A stretch of 64,000 nucleotides of DNA from Edaphobacter paludis (GCF_039993895.1 NZ_CP121194.1:1860001-1924000); one strand, 5' to 3'; counted from the first letter of the stretch, positions 26,593-35,997 are shown. A program made the numbers and translations. The notes: generated from the sequence alone by a model not told the origin.

Positions 26593-28239
26593 TCAAAGTG
26601 TCGCAAGATACTGATGCACAAACTGGATTGCTATCGAACCTTCGCCAACGGCCGAGGCGCATCGCTTGACGGAGTTGTATCGAACATCGCCGGCGACAAA
26701 GATACCGGGAATGCTTGTCTCCAGCAAATAAGGTTCGCGGTCGAGCCTCCACGCTCCCGCCGATTTTGCTTTCAGTTCAGGTCCGGCCAGGATGAAGCCC
26801 TTACTGTCGCAGGCAAGCTCCTTCGGCAGCCAGTCCGTCTTGGGCGCGGCGCCGATAAAGATGAACAGCGAACTGGCGGCCCGGGCCTCTTCGCCTTGAG
26901 GCGTCCTGAGCATGAGGCACTCCAGATGCTCTTCTCCCGACATCGCGATGACCTCGGTCTGAGTCTCGACGATGATGTTGGGCGTGGCCTTGATCTGGTC
27001 GATGAGGTACTTCGACATGCTCTTTTCAAGAGAGCCGGCGCGTATCAGCATGTGTACCTTCGAGGCATAGCGGGAAAAGTGCATCGCCGCCTGTCCTGCG
27101 GAGTTTGCGCCTCCGATGATGTAGACCTCTTCATCTGCGCAGGACATCGCTTCGGTAAGTGCCGCGCCGTAGTAGACGCCTGCTCCGCTGAGTCTGTCTG
27201 AACCCGGGATCTCGAGCTTGCGATAAGACACACCGGTGGCGATGAGACACACATGACAGGTGACCTCGTGGCCATCCTTCATCTGGACGATGTGGTACTG
27301 GTTCTCCGAGCGGATGCAGGTGACCTGCTGCAGAAGGAACTCGGCTCCAAGACGGCCTGCCTGCAGAAATGCCCGCTTGGCCAGTTCATCGCCGCTGATG
27401 CCGGAAGGGAAGCCGAGATAGTTTTCAATCTTGGAGCTGGAGCCAGCCTGTCCGCCAACCGCATTGGGCTCGACGATCAGGGTGCGCAGACCTTCGGAAG
27501 CTCCGTAGACGCCCGCCGCAAGCCCGGCCGGCCCCGCGCCTACGACAACAACATCGTAGAACTCCTGCTGCGCCTGGGTGGGAATGCCGAGCTTCTGTGC
27601 CAGGTCGCTCGATGAGGGCTGCACCAACGCAGTTCCATCTCCGAACAGGACGACTGGCAGCTTACCGTCGTCAATCCCTTTTTCCTTGAGCAGAGTAAGG
27701 GCATCGGGATGCTGTTCCGGATTGATCCACTGGTAGGGAATACGGTTGCGTGAAAGAAAATCGCGGACAGCGTGGTCCGTCGGTGACCAACGTACACCGA
27801 TTACACGGATACCTTCAAACGGTGGCTTGTACCCCTGCTTCCAGGCTTCGAGCAAGTCGTCCAATATAGGATAAAGCTTCTCTTCAGGCGGATCCCACGG
27901 CTTATTGAGGTAATAATGGATCTTTGCGGCGTTGATCGCGCGGATCGCCGCTTCGGTATCGGCGTAGGCGGTCAGCAGTACCCGCTTGGCGTCGGGGTAG
28001 AGCTTGAGGGCCTGTTGCAGGAAGTCGACTCCGGTCATTCCCGGCATCCGTTGGTCGGAGAGGAAGAGGGCGACGGTGTCCTTGCGTTCCAGAAGCTGGC
28101 GGCAGATATCGAGCGCGGCGCCGCCCGAGGCAGCACGCACGATACGGTAGCTTTGACCGTAGTGGCGGCGCAGATCCTGAACGACAGCTTCCAGAACGCT
28201 GGTGTCGTCATCGATAGCGAGCAGAATTGGCTTAGGCAT
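26593..28239 (-). CDS. Fused response regulator receiver / glutaredoxin-like / thioredoxin reductase-like flavoprotein
   Basis: A 548-residue fusion. Residues 1-130: CheY-type receiver with acidic triad DDD at 10-12, phosphoacceptor Asp62 (LSDQRMPG), Thr90 and Lys113. Residues 143-215: a glutaredoxin/thioredoxin-fold segment (IRVIGVRWSPTDHAVRDFL, PVVLFGDGTALVQPS) without the CxxC pair. Residues 228-548: two-dinucleotide-binding flavoprotein with FAD motif VVVGAGPAGLAAG (231-243), ATGVSYRKL, NAD(P) motif IIGGANSAGQAA (375-386) and IFVAGDVR. The redox CxxC of true thioredoxin reductases is replaced by VYYGAAL (355-361). Databases call such proteins 'fused response regulator/thioredoxin-disulfide reductase'. 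A kinase gene follows 22 bases downstream. Confidence 0.92.
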   Translation of the reverse strand: MPKPILLAIDDDTSVLEAVVQDLRRHYGQSYRIVRAASGGAALDICRQLLERKDTVALFLSDQRMPGMTGVDFLQQALKLYPDAKRVLLTAYADTEAAIRAINAAKIHYYLNKPWDPPEEKLYPILDDLLEAWKQGYKPPFEGIRVIGVRWSPTDHAVRDFLSRNRIPYQWINPEQHPDALTLLKEKGIDDGKLPVVLFGDGTALVQPSSSDLAQKLGIPTQAQQEFYDVVVVGAGPAGLAAGVYGASEGLRTLIVEPNAVGGQAGSSSKIENYLGFPSGISGDELAKRAFLQAGRLGAEFLLQQVTCIRSENQYHIVQMKDGHEVTCHVCLIATGVSYRKLEIPGSDRLSGAGVYYGAALTEAMSCADEEVYIIGGANSAGQAAMHFSRYASKVHMLIRAGSLEKSMSKYLIDQIKATPNIIVETQTEVIAMSGEEHLECLMLRTPQGEEARAASSLFIFIGAAPKTDWLPKELACDSKGFILAGPELKAKSAGAWRLDREPYLLETSIPGIFVAGDVRYNSVKRCASAVGEGSIAIQFVHQYLATL

Positions 28240-28573
28240 ACCCTAGTTATACTTCGCGGGAATGTTTTCCACATTCCGTATGTATTATTCGATTGTGCCT
28301 AATGCCTTGAGGGTTCAGAAACATATCGTATTGATTAGAAAGGCTCATAAATGAATCGATTTGCGCTTGGGACTGTCCGATTAATGGACATTGCCATGCA
28401 GGGCGCTCAAGATTGCCGATGAGGACCATACCGGGCGGTAGCATGTGCTGTTGGCGTTTACGACGCTTCGAAGTCGGAAGGCCGTTTTATCAGAAAAATG
28501 GAACGCGCAGACCTTATCCACCTCGCAACAGTGGTGAAAATGCTCTGAGTCCCGGGAGGAGACTGAAATACTC
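28240..28573. promoter_or_regulatory. Divergent intergenic region between the redox signalling pair and a LuxR gene
   Basis: 334 bases without a protein-coding gene that I can support. It must hold promoters for both neighbours because the flanking genes point away. A GGGAGGAGA Shine-Dalgarno site ends near 28563, just before the LuxR-type gene. I see no convincing -35/-10 pair, operator palindrome or RNA gene. Confidence 0.4.
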
Positions 28574-29230
28574 ATGAATCGACTAATCCTCGCTGACAAC
28601 CAAGCGATTTTCCGGGCCGGGGCAGCACGTGTGCTTGCATTGGAGGACGATATGCGCATCGTCGCTCAATGCGAAAATGCGGAGAAATTCAGTACTGCGA
28701 TGGAGATGTTTCGAGGAAGTATTTTGCTCGTAGCTTCAAGTCTGCGGCCGGATTATCCTGCTTTATTCAGTCGTAGCAAGGAACTTGGCAGCCGGATTAT
28801 CCTGGTGGCGGAAAATGCAGAACAGGTTGCTGACGAACTGTTGGCCCTTTTCGACGGCATTGTCGGACGCAGTGTCGCCGGACCCGAACTTGTCGATTGT
28901 GTTCGCCGGGTAGCCAGAGGGCAGCGCTTTGTTCAGCTTGCCAACGTTACTACCATGCAGGTTGCTGACAGTGTTGGCGCGCGTGTCCGTGACCGGTTGA
29001 CGCCGAAGGAGATGCAGATCGTCGCGCTGATTGTTCAGGGTTGCAAAAACAAGGAGATTGCTGCGCAGCTTGGCACCAAGGAGCAGGTCATCAAGAACTA
29101 TTTGCGCGGGATCTACGACAAGACCGGTGTCTCGGACCGTTTGGAACTGGCCCTTTTTACGATTCATCACCGTGTTCTGGCGGAGGCCGCTGCCAAGGCG
29201 GGAAATCTAATTGAGATGAAGACTGCTTGA
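28574..29230 (+). CDS. LuxR-family transcription regulator with degenerate receiver
   Basis: A 218-residue NarL/FixJ-type protein with a C-terminal LuxR helix-turn-helix (RLTPKEMQIVALIVQGCKNK, IAAQLGTKEQVIKNYL, residues about 138-195). The N-terminal domain has the receiver fold, but the phosphoacceptor site around residue 53-54 reads LLVASSLRP instead of a DxxMP motif, only one N-terminal acidic residue is kept (LADNQ), and the conserved Lys is lost (VGRSVAG). It should be phosphorylation-independent. Strong Shine-Dalgarno GGGAGGAGA precedes ATG 28574. Its position next to a receiver-kinase pair is suggestive but it is divergently transcribed. Confidence 0.88.
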   Translation: MNRLILADNQAIFRAGAARVLALEDDMRIVAQCENAEKFSTAMEMFRGSILLVASSLRPDYPALFSRSKELGSRIILVAENAEQVADELLALFDGIVGRSVAGPELVDCVRRVARGQRFVQLANVTTMQVADSVGARVRDRLTPKEMQIVALIVQGCKNKEIAAQLGTKEQVIKNYLRGIYDKTGVSDRLELALFTIHHRVLAEAAAKAGNLIEMKTA

Positions 29231-29241
29231 GCCAGACCGGG

Positions 29242-30882
29242 CTACATCCCCATTTGGTCCGATTGCTCTTCCGCTGTGGAACTTGTCTTCGTTATTTTTT
29301 CCGCGATGCTCTGGGCCTGAGTGAATAGCAGGAGATAGTCGGGGCCGCCGGCCTTCGAGTCGGTGCCGCTCATGTTGAAGCCGCCGAAGGGATGCGCGCC
29401 GACCATCGCTCCCGTGCACTTCCGATTGAGGTAGAGATTGCCGACGTGGAACTCGTTCTGCCCTCTCTCCAGGTTCTCCCGCGAGTTGGAGTAGATTGCT
29501 CCGGTGAGGCCGTACTCCGTGTTGTTGGCGATGGCCAGTGCGTCGTCGAAGTTCTTCGACCTAATGACACTCAGCACCGGTCCGAAGATCTCTTCCTGCG
29601 CGATGCGGGCGGTGGGCGCCACATCCTTAACTACGGTCGGTGCGATGTAGTAGCCCCCCTCTGGAGTTTCGATGGCCTGGCCGCCATTGATCACGACACC
29701 CTCGGTTTTCGCGATGTCGAGGTAGCCGAGGACCTTGCGGTAGGCCTTCTCGCTGATGACGGGACCGGTATAGACGTTCTCCACGGGGTCCCCGGTCTTG
29801 ATCTCCGCCACCTTTGTCTGTAGCCGGTCGCAGAATGTGTTGTAGACCTCTGCGTCGACGATGGCCCGCGAACAGGCAGAGCACTTCTGGCCATTGAAGC
29901 CGAAGGCGCTGGCGAGGACTCCCTGCACGGCTGCGTCGAGGTCGCAGTTATTGTCGACGATGATCGAGTCCTTGCCGCCCATCTCTAGAATCGTTCGCTT
30001 GATGAAGTGCTGGCCGGGCTGGGTGCGGGCGGCGCGCTCGTGAATCTGCAAACCGACGGTCTTCGATCCGGTGAAGGCGATGAAGCGGGTCTGCGGGTGC
30101 TCAACCAGAGCGCTGCCGAATTCCGCTCCGGAGCCGGGGCAAAGGTTGACGACACCGTCGGGCAGACCCGCCTCTTCGAGCAGGCTGACGAATCTTGCGG
30201 CGATAGTGGGCGCGTCCTCCGATGGCTTGAGAATCACCGTGTTGCCGCAGACGATCGCGGCGGCGGTCATTCCCGCCATGATGGCGAAGGGAAAGTTCCA
30301 CGGCGAGATGACTGCACCTACGCCGAGCGGCAGGTAGCGAAGCTGATTGCGCTCGCCGGGAAACTGGATGGGCGTGGTTGCGCCAGCCAAACGGAGCGCC
30401 TCGCGTCCGTAGAACTCCAGAAAGTCGATGGTCTCGCCTACGTCTGCGTCAGCCTCGCCCCAGTTCTTGCCTACTTCGTAGACCAGCCATGCGCAGAACT
30501 CAAATTTGCGCTCGCGGATGAGCCCTGCGGCGCGGAAGAGGAGACCGGCCCGGTCGGTTGCCGAGGTCCGACTCCAGCTTACGAAGGCGGTCTGGGCAGC
30601 ATCGATCGCCTGTTGAACGTGTTCCGTTCCTGCCTTCGAGTGGATGCCGACAACTTGTTTAGGGCGGGCCGGATTGGTCGAAACAATCTTGCTTTCCGTC
30701 CGCAGACGCCGGCCTCCGATCACAAGGTCGTACTCGCGTCCAAGCTGATTCTCCACCTCGTCGAGCGCAGATTGCATGAGGCGCTTGTTCAACGCCAGGG
30801 TAAAGTCAACAAATGCTTCGTTGACAAACGGGGCCTGAGTCGAACGGGCAGCGGGGGAGAGAACCGGATTCGCGATAGCCAT
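29242..30882 (-). CDS. pruA: L-glutamate gamma-semialdehyde dehydrogenase (1-pyrroline-5-carboxylate dehydrogenase)
   Basis: A 546-residue NAD-dependent aldehyde dehydrogenase converting glutamate-5-semialdehyde to glutamate in proline and arginine catabolism. Visible: YDLVIGGRRL, SPWNFPFAIMAGM, VILKPSEDAP, FTGSKTVGLQI, LEMGGKDSIIVD with the general-base Glu, GQKCSACSRAIV with the catalytic Cys (about 332), EIFGPVLSVIR and HPFGGFNMSGTDSKAGGPDY. Size and motifs match the stand-alone RocA/PruA type without a proline dehydrogenase domain. Stop is 11 bases from the convergent LuxR stop. A proline dehydrogenase gene is not in the window. Confidence 0.95.
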   Translation of the reverse strand: MAIANPVLSPAARSTQAPFVNEAFVDFTLALNKRLMQSALDEVENQLGREYDLVIGGRRLRTESKIVSTNPARPKQVVGIHSKAGTEHVQQAIDAAQTAFVSWSRTSATDRAGLLFRAAGLIRERKFEFCAWLVYEVGKNWGEADADVGETIDFLEFYGREALRLAGATTPIQFPGERNQLRYLPLGVGAVISPWNFPFAIMAGMTAAAIVCGNTVILKPSEDAPTIAARFVSLLEEAGLPDGVVNLCPGSGAEFGSALVEHPQTRFIAFTGSKTVGLQIHERAARTQPGQHFIKRTILEMGGKDSIIVDNNCDLDAAVQGVLASAFGFNGQKCSACSRAIVDAEVYNTFCDRLQTKVAEIKTGDPVENVYTGPVISEKAYRKVLGYLDIAKTEGVVINGGQAIETPEGGYYIAPTVVKDVAPTARIAQEEIFGPVLSVIRSKNFDDALAIANNTEYGLTGAIYSNSRENLERGQNEFHVGNLYLNRKCTGAMVGAHPFGGFNMSGTDSKAGGPDYLLLFTQAQSIAEKITKTSSTAEEQSDQMGM

Positions 30883-30941
30883 AATGCCGTGATTCTAGCG
30901 CGAATGGAGGTCCGATTGGGTAAAGCGATCTTTGAAACGCG

Positions 30942-33900
30942 TTATGAGCCTGCCTCGGTCAGCTGATCGGTGGATTTGGACATCTTGGCAGTCCGGTCCA
31001 GTTTGTCCCAGTTGAAGGGTTTGCCGTCGATGGCGCGCTTGATGGTTTTGAAGAGTACGACCGAGAAGACCTGCCGATAGGTGAAGCGCTGGATCCAGAT
31101 ATGGAAGAGAAGCCAGCCGTCGCCCTTGCTGGCCGGATGCTTGCGTTCGAGCGCAAAGGCGAGCGCGGAGGTGACGAAATCGATCATCAGGAAGGCGAGG
31201 AAGAAGACGATCAACTTCTCCAGGCTGGCCGCCGAGGTGGTCTCCGGATGGAAGTGTTTGTCGATGTAGTAGGTCACCACGCCGACGACAAACATCAAGT
31301 CAATCAGCGGCGAGACGAGCGGCAGCAGAATCTGGAAGACGAGAGTATTGGGCAGCGCAAAGAAGCCAAGCGCTTTGTGTTTGGTGAATGCGCCGCGGTG
31401 CTTCCAGATGGCCTGAAGGATACCGAAGGACCAGCGGAAGCGCTGGCGCATGAGGCCGTCCGCCGTCACCGGCGCCTCGGTGAATGCCAACGCCGCATCC
31501 TCGTATATGGAAGAGTAGCCCTGTTCGAGGATGTTCATGGTCAGGTCAGCGTCTTCGGCGACGGTATTGGAGTGATAGCCGCCGCCGGCTTTGACGATTG
31601 AGGTGCGCCATGCGCCGATGGCTCCCGGAACCACGGTGACCACATCGAAGAGGTCGAGGGCGCGGCGCTCGAAGTTCTGGCTGGTGATGTACTCGAGCGC
31701 CTGCCAGCGGGTCCACAGGTTGACCTTGTTGCCTACCTTGGCATTGCCGGCGACAGCTCCAATCTTCGGGTTAGCAAAGTTCGGGACAAGCCTGGCGATG
31801 GCATCATGAGCGATGACCGTATCGGCGTCGATGCCGACGTAGATCTCCTCGTCGATGTACGGAAGCGCAAAGTTGAGCGCCTCGGCTTTGCCCGCGTTCG
31901 GCTTGGTCATGATAGTCAGGCGTCCGGAGGCGATGTCAGCCGGGTAGGCGGCTCGGGCGACATCGTAGGTTTTGTCGGTGGAGCCGTCGTCCACGACGAT
32001 GATGCGCAGATTCTTATAGGTGGACATCATGACGGACCGAATGGTCCGCACGATGACCGTCTCTTCGTTGTAGGCGGGTATGACGACCGCGACCTTGGGC
32101 AGATACTCCGGCGTGGCGTAGTTCTTTCGCTTGCGCAGGCGGTCGATGACCGCGCAGATGCCCATAATGATGAGCCGCGCGCTCATCAGGATGTCGCCAA
32201 CGAAGAAGACGCCGACGATGAAGTTGTTAAAGAAGCCGACGACGAAGAAGGTGATGGAGTCGGCACGGGCCAGCCAGCGCTGACGTGGCGTGAGCGGGGG
32301 CATGACCTCGGCTCGGGTCTTGCCTATTAGATCTGATACGTTGACGATCTTGTACCCGTGCGCACGCAGGGCCTCGATCAGCTTGGGAAGAGCGGCTACG
32401 GTTGCCGACCGGTCTCCGCCGCCATCATGCAGAAGGATGACAGAGCCCTTGGTCCAGGGGCGGGCCTGCATGTCGTTAATCTGCTGGAAGACGCTGTCGA
32501 TGATCTCCTGGGGAGATTTGCGCGGGTGCTCGTCCCAGTCGTTGGTATCGATCTTGTTGCCGAGAATGACGTAGCCCAAGCTCTGAATACGGTCGACAGG
32601 CGCGGCCTGGTCGTTGGTGTCGGGCTCTTGATCGATGGAGTAGGGCGGTCGGAAATAGAGGGGCTGAACGCCAAGTTTGGAGGCGAAAAGCCGCTCGGTC
32701 AGGTTCAGTTGCAGGTCGACCTGCGCGTTGGAGATATCGCTGATATCTGGGTGAGTGAAGGTATGGTTGCCGATCTCGTGGCCTTCGCGATAGACCCGCT
32801 GCATGACGCCGACGTTATTTTCGGCGACCTCGCCGATCATAAGGAAGGTGGCGTGAACGCCATAGCGCTTCAGGATATCGAGGATCTTCGGCGTCCACTG
32901 CGGATCCGGGCCATCGTCGAAGCTGAGCGCCACTTCGTTGGGATGGTAGCCGTACTGCTGGATCGTGTAAGAGAGGGGCAACGAGTCCATCGTCTCGTCG
33001 GTGATGGAGCGATAGTTCAAGGGGATCGAGGCGTCATCGTCCAGGGTCATGGTGCGCTGACCGTTCTGGGGTTTGCGAGTTATGCGCAGGATGTCGCCGT
33101 CGCCCTCGGTGTCGACGTCGTAGCCGGGTTCGACGGTCGCGAGATCTTTGAGCGGATCGCCCTTGGTCGGATTGTCCCAGATCTTCCACAGGGAGTTGTC
33201 TTCTGAGCCGAGCCGCCATAGGGCGAAGGTCTCGAGGCCAAGGGCGCGGGCAGCACGCATCTCGTTCAGGACGGTGACTGCATCGAGGAACCAGACCTGA
33301 TGACGAACGTGGGCGTCTTCGTCATCGTAGGCAAAGTGGGCATTGAGAGAGTTGTCATCGAGATCGATGTCGGAGCCCGAGTCGTATGCCTCCTGCCATG
33401 CCTCCTGCGTAGAGAGGTTCTGCGAGGTCAGCACCTTGGGGGGTGGCTGCTTTTTAGACTTGGCCTGTTTTCCGGATGACGCCGGCGGCATTGCGAGCGA
33501 CCAGTCGTAGCCGTAGCTGCCGATGGCGCAGATGATCTTCTGCTTGGGAACGATCTTGAGGACGTTCTTCAGGTTGTCGATGAACCAGTCTTGTGGGGCG
33601 ATAGGGCCGGGGCCGCTATCGGTCTGGTGGAGGTCATAGTTCATCAGCAGCAGACCGTCGGAGTGGTCGGCGATGTACTTCAGATTGAAGTCATCGTCGC
33701 CGACGGGGGTGTTCACGTAGAGGCGGAGATGACGCTGTTGGAAATCGCTGTAGATAGCGGCAATGAGAGAGTTGTAGCCGGGCTGCGCGTCAGAGGGAAT
33801 CTCTTCGAAGTCGAGCGAGAGGCCGTGATAATTCGGATTGGCGGCGAAGAAGGTATCGAGCTGCTTGAGGAAGTTGGCGCGGGCAGAGTCGTCTTCGAGG

Positions 33901-34493
33901 AAATCCCCGATGGAGGGCAGAAAGACGCCCTTGACCGGATCGTAGTTGTTGACGAGCGGGAAGACTTCAGTATCGACGTGATTTTCCGCGATGGTGCGGG
34001 CGACCTTGAACTCCTGATCAACGGAGTGGACTCCGCCGCTATCGACGACCTGAAAGGGGCGGTTGTCGATAGTGAAGGAGGTTAGATTTCCGTCAGGCGT
34101 AACGACGTGCAACCACTCGGGAAAGAGGAGGTCGACCTGTTTGATGTGCTGCTTGAGCGAGGAGTAGCTGGCTGGATCCCACTCGACATAGTAGGCAGCA
34201 CGAAGACCTTCACCGGAGTTCAGCGTGACGTCGGAGGGCTTAAGGTCGGTCTTTCGATGCGGAGAAAGGCGAAGCTTCTGGCCGGGCTTCAGTACCGGCT
34301 TACGCGGATTGGTGAGCGTGCGGTAGTTGCGTTTCTGGGTCTGGAAGGACAGCTCGGGCAACGGTTTCGTGCGCAGCAAGCCCACAAGAAACACGGTGAT
34401 CAGCAGAAATCCCAGAAGGGCGAGGATGTCGAGAATTCGACGCAGCCTCTTCCAGCGTTTTCGTAGCGGATCGTAGAAAATTTGTTTGTTCAT
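30942..34493 (-). CDS. GH18-like / NodB polysaccharide deacetylase / GT2 glycosyltransferase fusion
   Basis: A 1183-residue membrane protein joining three enzymes. An N-terminal membrane anchor (residues 20-41) leads to a GH18-like barrel, residues about 95-440, with GLSLDFEEIP (catalytic-acid Glu near 230-231). Residues about 518-730 are a NodB deacetylase with FDDGPD (525-530), HEIGNHTFTHPD (572-583), RPPYS (615-619) and ILLHDGG (686-692). Hydrophobic segments near 745-785 precede a family 2 glycosyltransferase: VVIPAYNEE, VVDDGSTD, GIDADT, AEDADLTM, QRFRW (1017-1021). Four or so membrane helices end the protein. This suggests coupled synthesis, secretion and deacetylation or trimming of an exopolysaccharide, as PgaC and PgaB do for poly-N-acetylglucosamine. 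The polymer is inferred. Confidence 0.9.
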   Translation of the reverse strand: MNKQIFYDPLRKRWKRLRRILDILALLGFLLITVFLVGLLRTKPLPELSFQTQKRNYRTLTNPRKPVLKPGQKLRLSPHRKTDLKPSDVTLNSGEGLRAAYYVEWDPASYSSLKQHIKQVDLLFPEWLHVVTPDGNLTSFTIDNRPFQVVDSGGVHSVDQEFKVARTIAENHVDTEVFPLVNNYDPVKGVFLPSIGDFLEDDSARANFLKQLDTFFAANPNYHGLSLDFEEIPSDAQPGYNSLIAAIYSDFQQRHLRLYVNTPVGDDDFNLKYIADHSDGLLLMNYDLHQTDSGPGPIAPQDWFIDNLKNVLKIVPKQKIICAIGSYGYDWSLAMPPASSGKQAKSKKQPPPKVLTSQNLSTQEAWQEAYDSGSDIDLDDNSLNAHFAYDDEDAHVRHQVWFLDAVTVLNEMRAARALGLETFALWRLGSEDNSLWKIWDNPTKGDPLKDLATVEPGYDVDTEGDGDILRITRKPQNGQRTMTLDDDASIPLNYRSITDETMDSLPLSYTIQQYGYHPNEVALSFDDGPDPQWTPKILDILKRYGVHATFLMIGEVAENNVGVMQRVYREGHEIGNHTFTHPDISDISNAQVDLQLNLTERLFASKLGVQPLYFRPPYSIDQEPDTNDQAAPVDRIQSLGYVILGNKIDTNDWDEHPRKSPQEIIDSVFQQINDMQARPWTKGSVILLHDGGGDRSATVAALPKLIEALRAHGYKIVNVSDLIGKTRAEVMPPLTPRQRWLARADSITFFVVGFFNNFIVGVFFVGDILMSARLIIMGICAVIDRLRKRKNYATPEYLPKVAVVIPAYNEETVIVRTIRSVMMSTYKNLRIIVVDDGSTDKTYDVARAAYPADIASGRLTIMTKPNAGKAEALNFALPYIDEEIYVGIDADTVIAHDAIARLVPNFANPKIGAVAGNAKVGNKVNLWTRWQALEYITSQNFERRALDLFDVVTVVPGAIGAWRTSIVKAGGGYHSNTVAEDADLTMNILEQGYSSIYEDAALAFTEAPVTADGLMRQRFRWSFGILQAIWKHRGAFTKHKALGFFALPNTLVFQILLPLVSPLIDLMFVVGVVTYYIDKHFHPETTSAASLEKLIVFFLAFLMIDFVTSALAFALERKHPASKGDGWLLFHIWIQRFTYRQVFSVVLFKTIKRAIDGKPFNWDKLDRTAKMSKSTDQLTEAGS

Positions 34494-34596
34494 TTGGGAG
34501 GGCTGGCGGCGTAAGCGGCTATTTCAATCGTATGCAGGGATACGGTTTGAGTCAATGCCTCGGAATGAGGGCATCATCCAAGTATGATTCACATAC

Positions 34597-35997
34597 ATGA
34601 CTCGTAGAAGACGACTGGTATGGCTGTGGGTGGCGCTGCCGCTGATGTTGGGGTTTGCCCTGCGGCTGTGGTTCATCGCCCATCTGGCGCGAATCGATGG
34701 CGACACGCTGCTGTATGGTGACATCGCCAAGAACTGGCTGGAGCATGGCGTCTATGGATTCACACAAGTGGGCGTGATGCCGCGGGCGACACTGATTCGG
34801 TTGCCAGGCTATCCGCTCTTTCTGGCGACGTGTTTTCGTGTCTTCGGAATGGAGCACTATACGGCTGTGATGGTGGTGCAGAGCATCATCGACCTGTTGA
34901 CATGCCTTGTAGTGAGTGCGCTAGCTGGGCGTTTGTTCGGACGTCGCGCTGCGGTGGTCGCGCTGTGGCTTGCTGCGCTCTGTCCTTTTACGGCGAACTA
35001 TGTTGCCGCTCCGTTGACGGAGACTCTTAGTTTGACCTGTGTTGCGCTTGCCTTCTATGGGCTGGAGCGCTGGCGGACGACCTCGCATGGGCCGAACCGA
35101 TGGCTCTGGTTGATTACTTTTGCGCTTGCTTATGCGGTTCTGCTAAGGCCGGAGCAGGGGCTGCTTGCAGTTGCGGTGCTTGCTGCGATGGTCTGGCTGG
35201 CCTGGGTTCCCGGGCGCGGTGTGAGTTCGGTCTGGCCAGTGGCTCTGGCGGCTGTATGCATGGTGCTTCCGCTGGCTCCTTGGACGGTGCGGAATTGGGA
35301 GACGTTTCATGTGATACAGCCGCTGGCTCCTCGCTATGCCACCGATCCGGGAGAGCTGGTGCCGCTGGGCTTTCAGCGATGGTATCGAAGCTGGGGCATC
35401 GAATTTGCTTCGACCGAAGCTGTCTATTGGAACTACGATGATGCTGGGATCGACATTGGGGATGTGCCGTCGCGGGCCTTCGATTCAGAGGCGCAATATG
35501 AGCGTACCAATGCGCTGCTGAACGACTATAACCAGACCGACAATGCCACCCCTGCTATTGACGCGCAATTTGGGAAGCTTGCGGAAGAACGGATTCAGGA
35601 CGATCCGGTCCGATACTATGTTGCATTGCCGGTGGCCCGCCTGCTGGACATGGCGCTGCGGCCCCGGACCGAGATGATGCCGATTCCACTGAACTGGTGG
35701 CGCTGGGCGCATCCGGCGAAGAGCTTATTTGCTTATGGCTATGCGGGGTTGAATCTTGCCTATCTCGTGCTGGGCGGCGTTGGGTTCTGGCTTTGGCACC
35801 GGCGCAAATGGAATGGAAATCCCGCGCTGGCATGGTCGATGATGGGGTTTGTGATCCTGCGGTGCGCTGTGCTGCTGACGCTCGATAACTCGGAGCCGCG
35901 CTATACGCTGGAGTTCTTCCCCGTGATCTTTGTCTGGTCGGCGATGGTGTTTTCGCGGCCTAGCGCCGATCGACTGTCGTCTTCTTGTCGGTCTTGA
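34597..35997 (+). CDS. GT39/ArnT-like membrane glycosyltransferase
   Basis: A 466-residue protein with about ten hydrophobic segments. The first periplasmic loop contains IDGDTLLYGDIAKNWL, resembling the catalytic DD/DE loop of the PMT/ArnT (GT-C) superfamily, and FWLWHRRKW-type basic anchors. Such enzymes move a sugar from a polyprenyl-phosphate donor to lipid, protein or polymer in the periplasm. It diverges from the fusion gene at 34493, sharing a 103-base spacer, and its last 38 bases overlap the opposite-strand LolA-like gene tail to tail. Confidence 0.85.
   Translation: MTRRRRLVWLWVALPLMLGFALRLWFIAHLARIDGDTLLYGDIAKNWLEHGVYGFTQVGVMPRATLIRLPGYPLFLATCFRVFGMEHYTAVMVVQSIIDLLTCLVVSALAGRLFGRRAAVVALWLAALCPFTANYVAAPLTETLSLTCVALAFYGLERWRTTSHGPNRWLWLITFALAYAVLLRPEQGLLAVAVLAAMVWLAWVPGRGVSSVWPVALAAVCMVLPLAPWTVRNWETFHVIQPLAPRYATDPGELVPLGFQRWYRSWGIEFASTEAVYWNYDDAGIDIGDVPSRAFDSEAQYERTNALLNDYNQTDNATPAIDAQFGKLAEERIQDDPVRYYVALPVARLLDMALRPRTEMMPIPLNWWRWAHPAKSLFAYGYAGLNLAYLVLGGVGFWLWHRRKWNGNPALAWSMMGFVILRCAVLLTLDNSEPRYTLEFFPVIFVWSAMVFSRPSADRLSSSCRS

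Noticed and set aside
30007..30966. 319-codon plus-strand frame
   Set aside because: Antisense to pruA and lacks any domain pattern.
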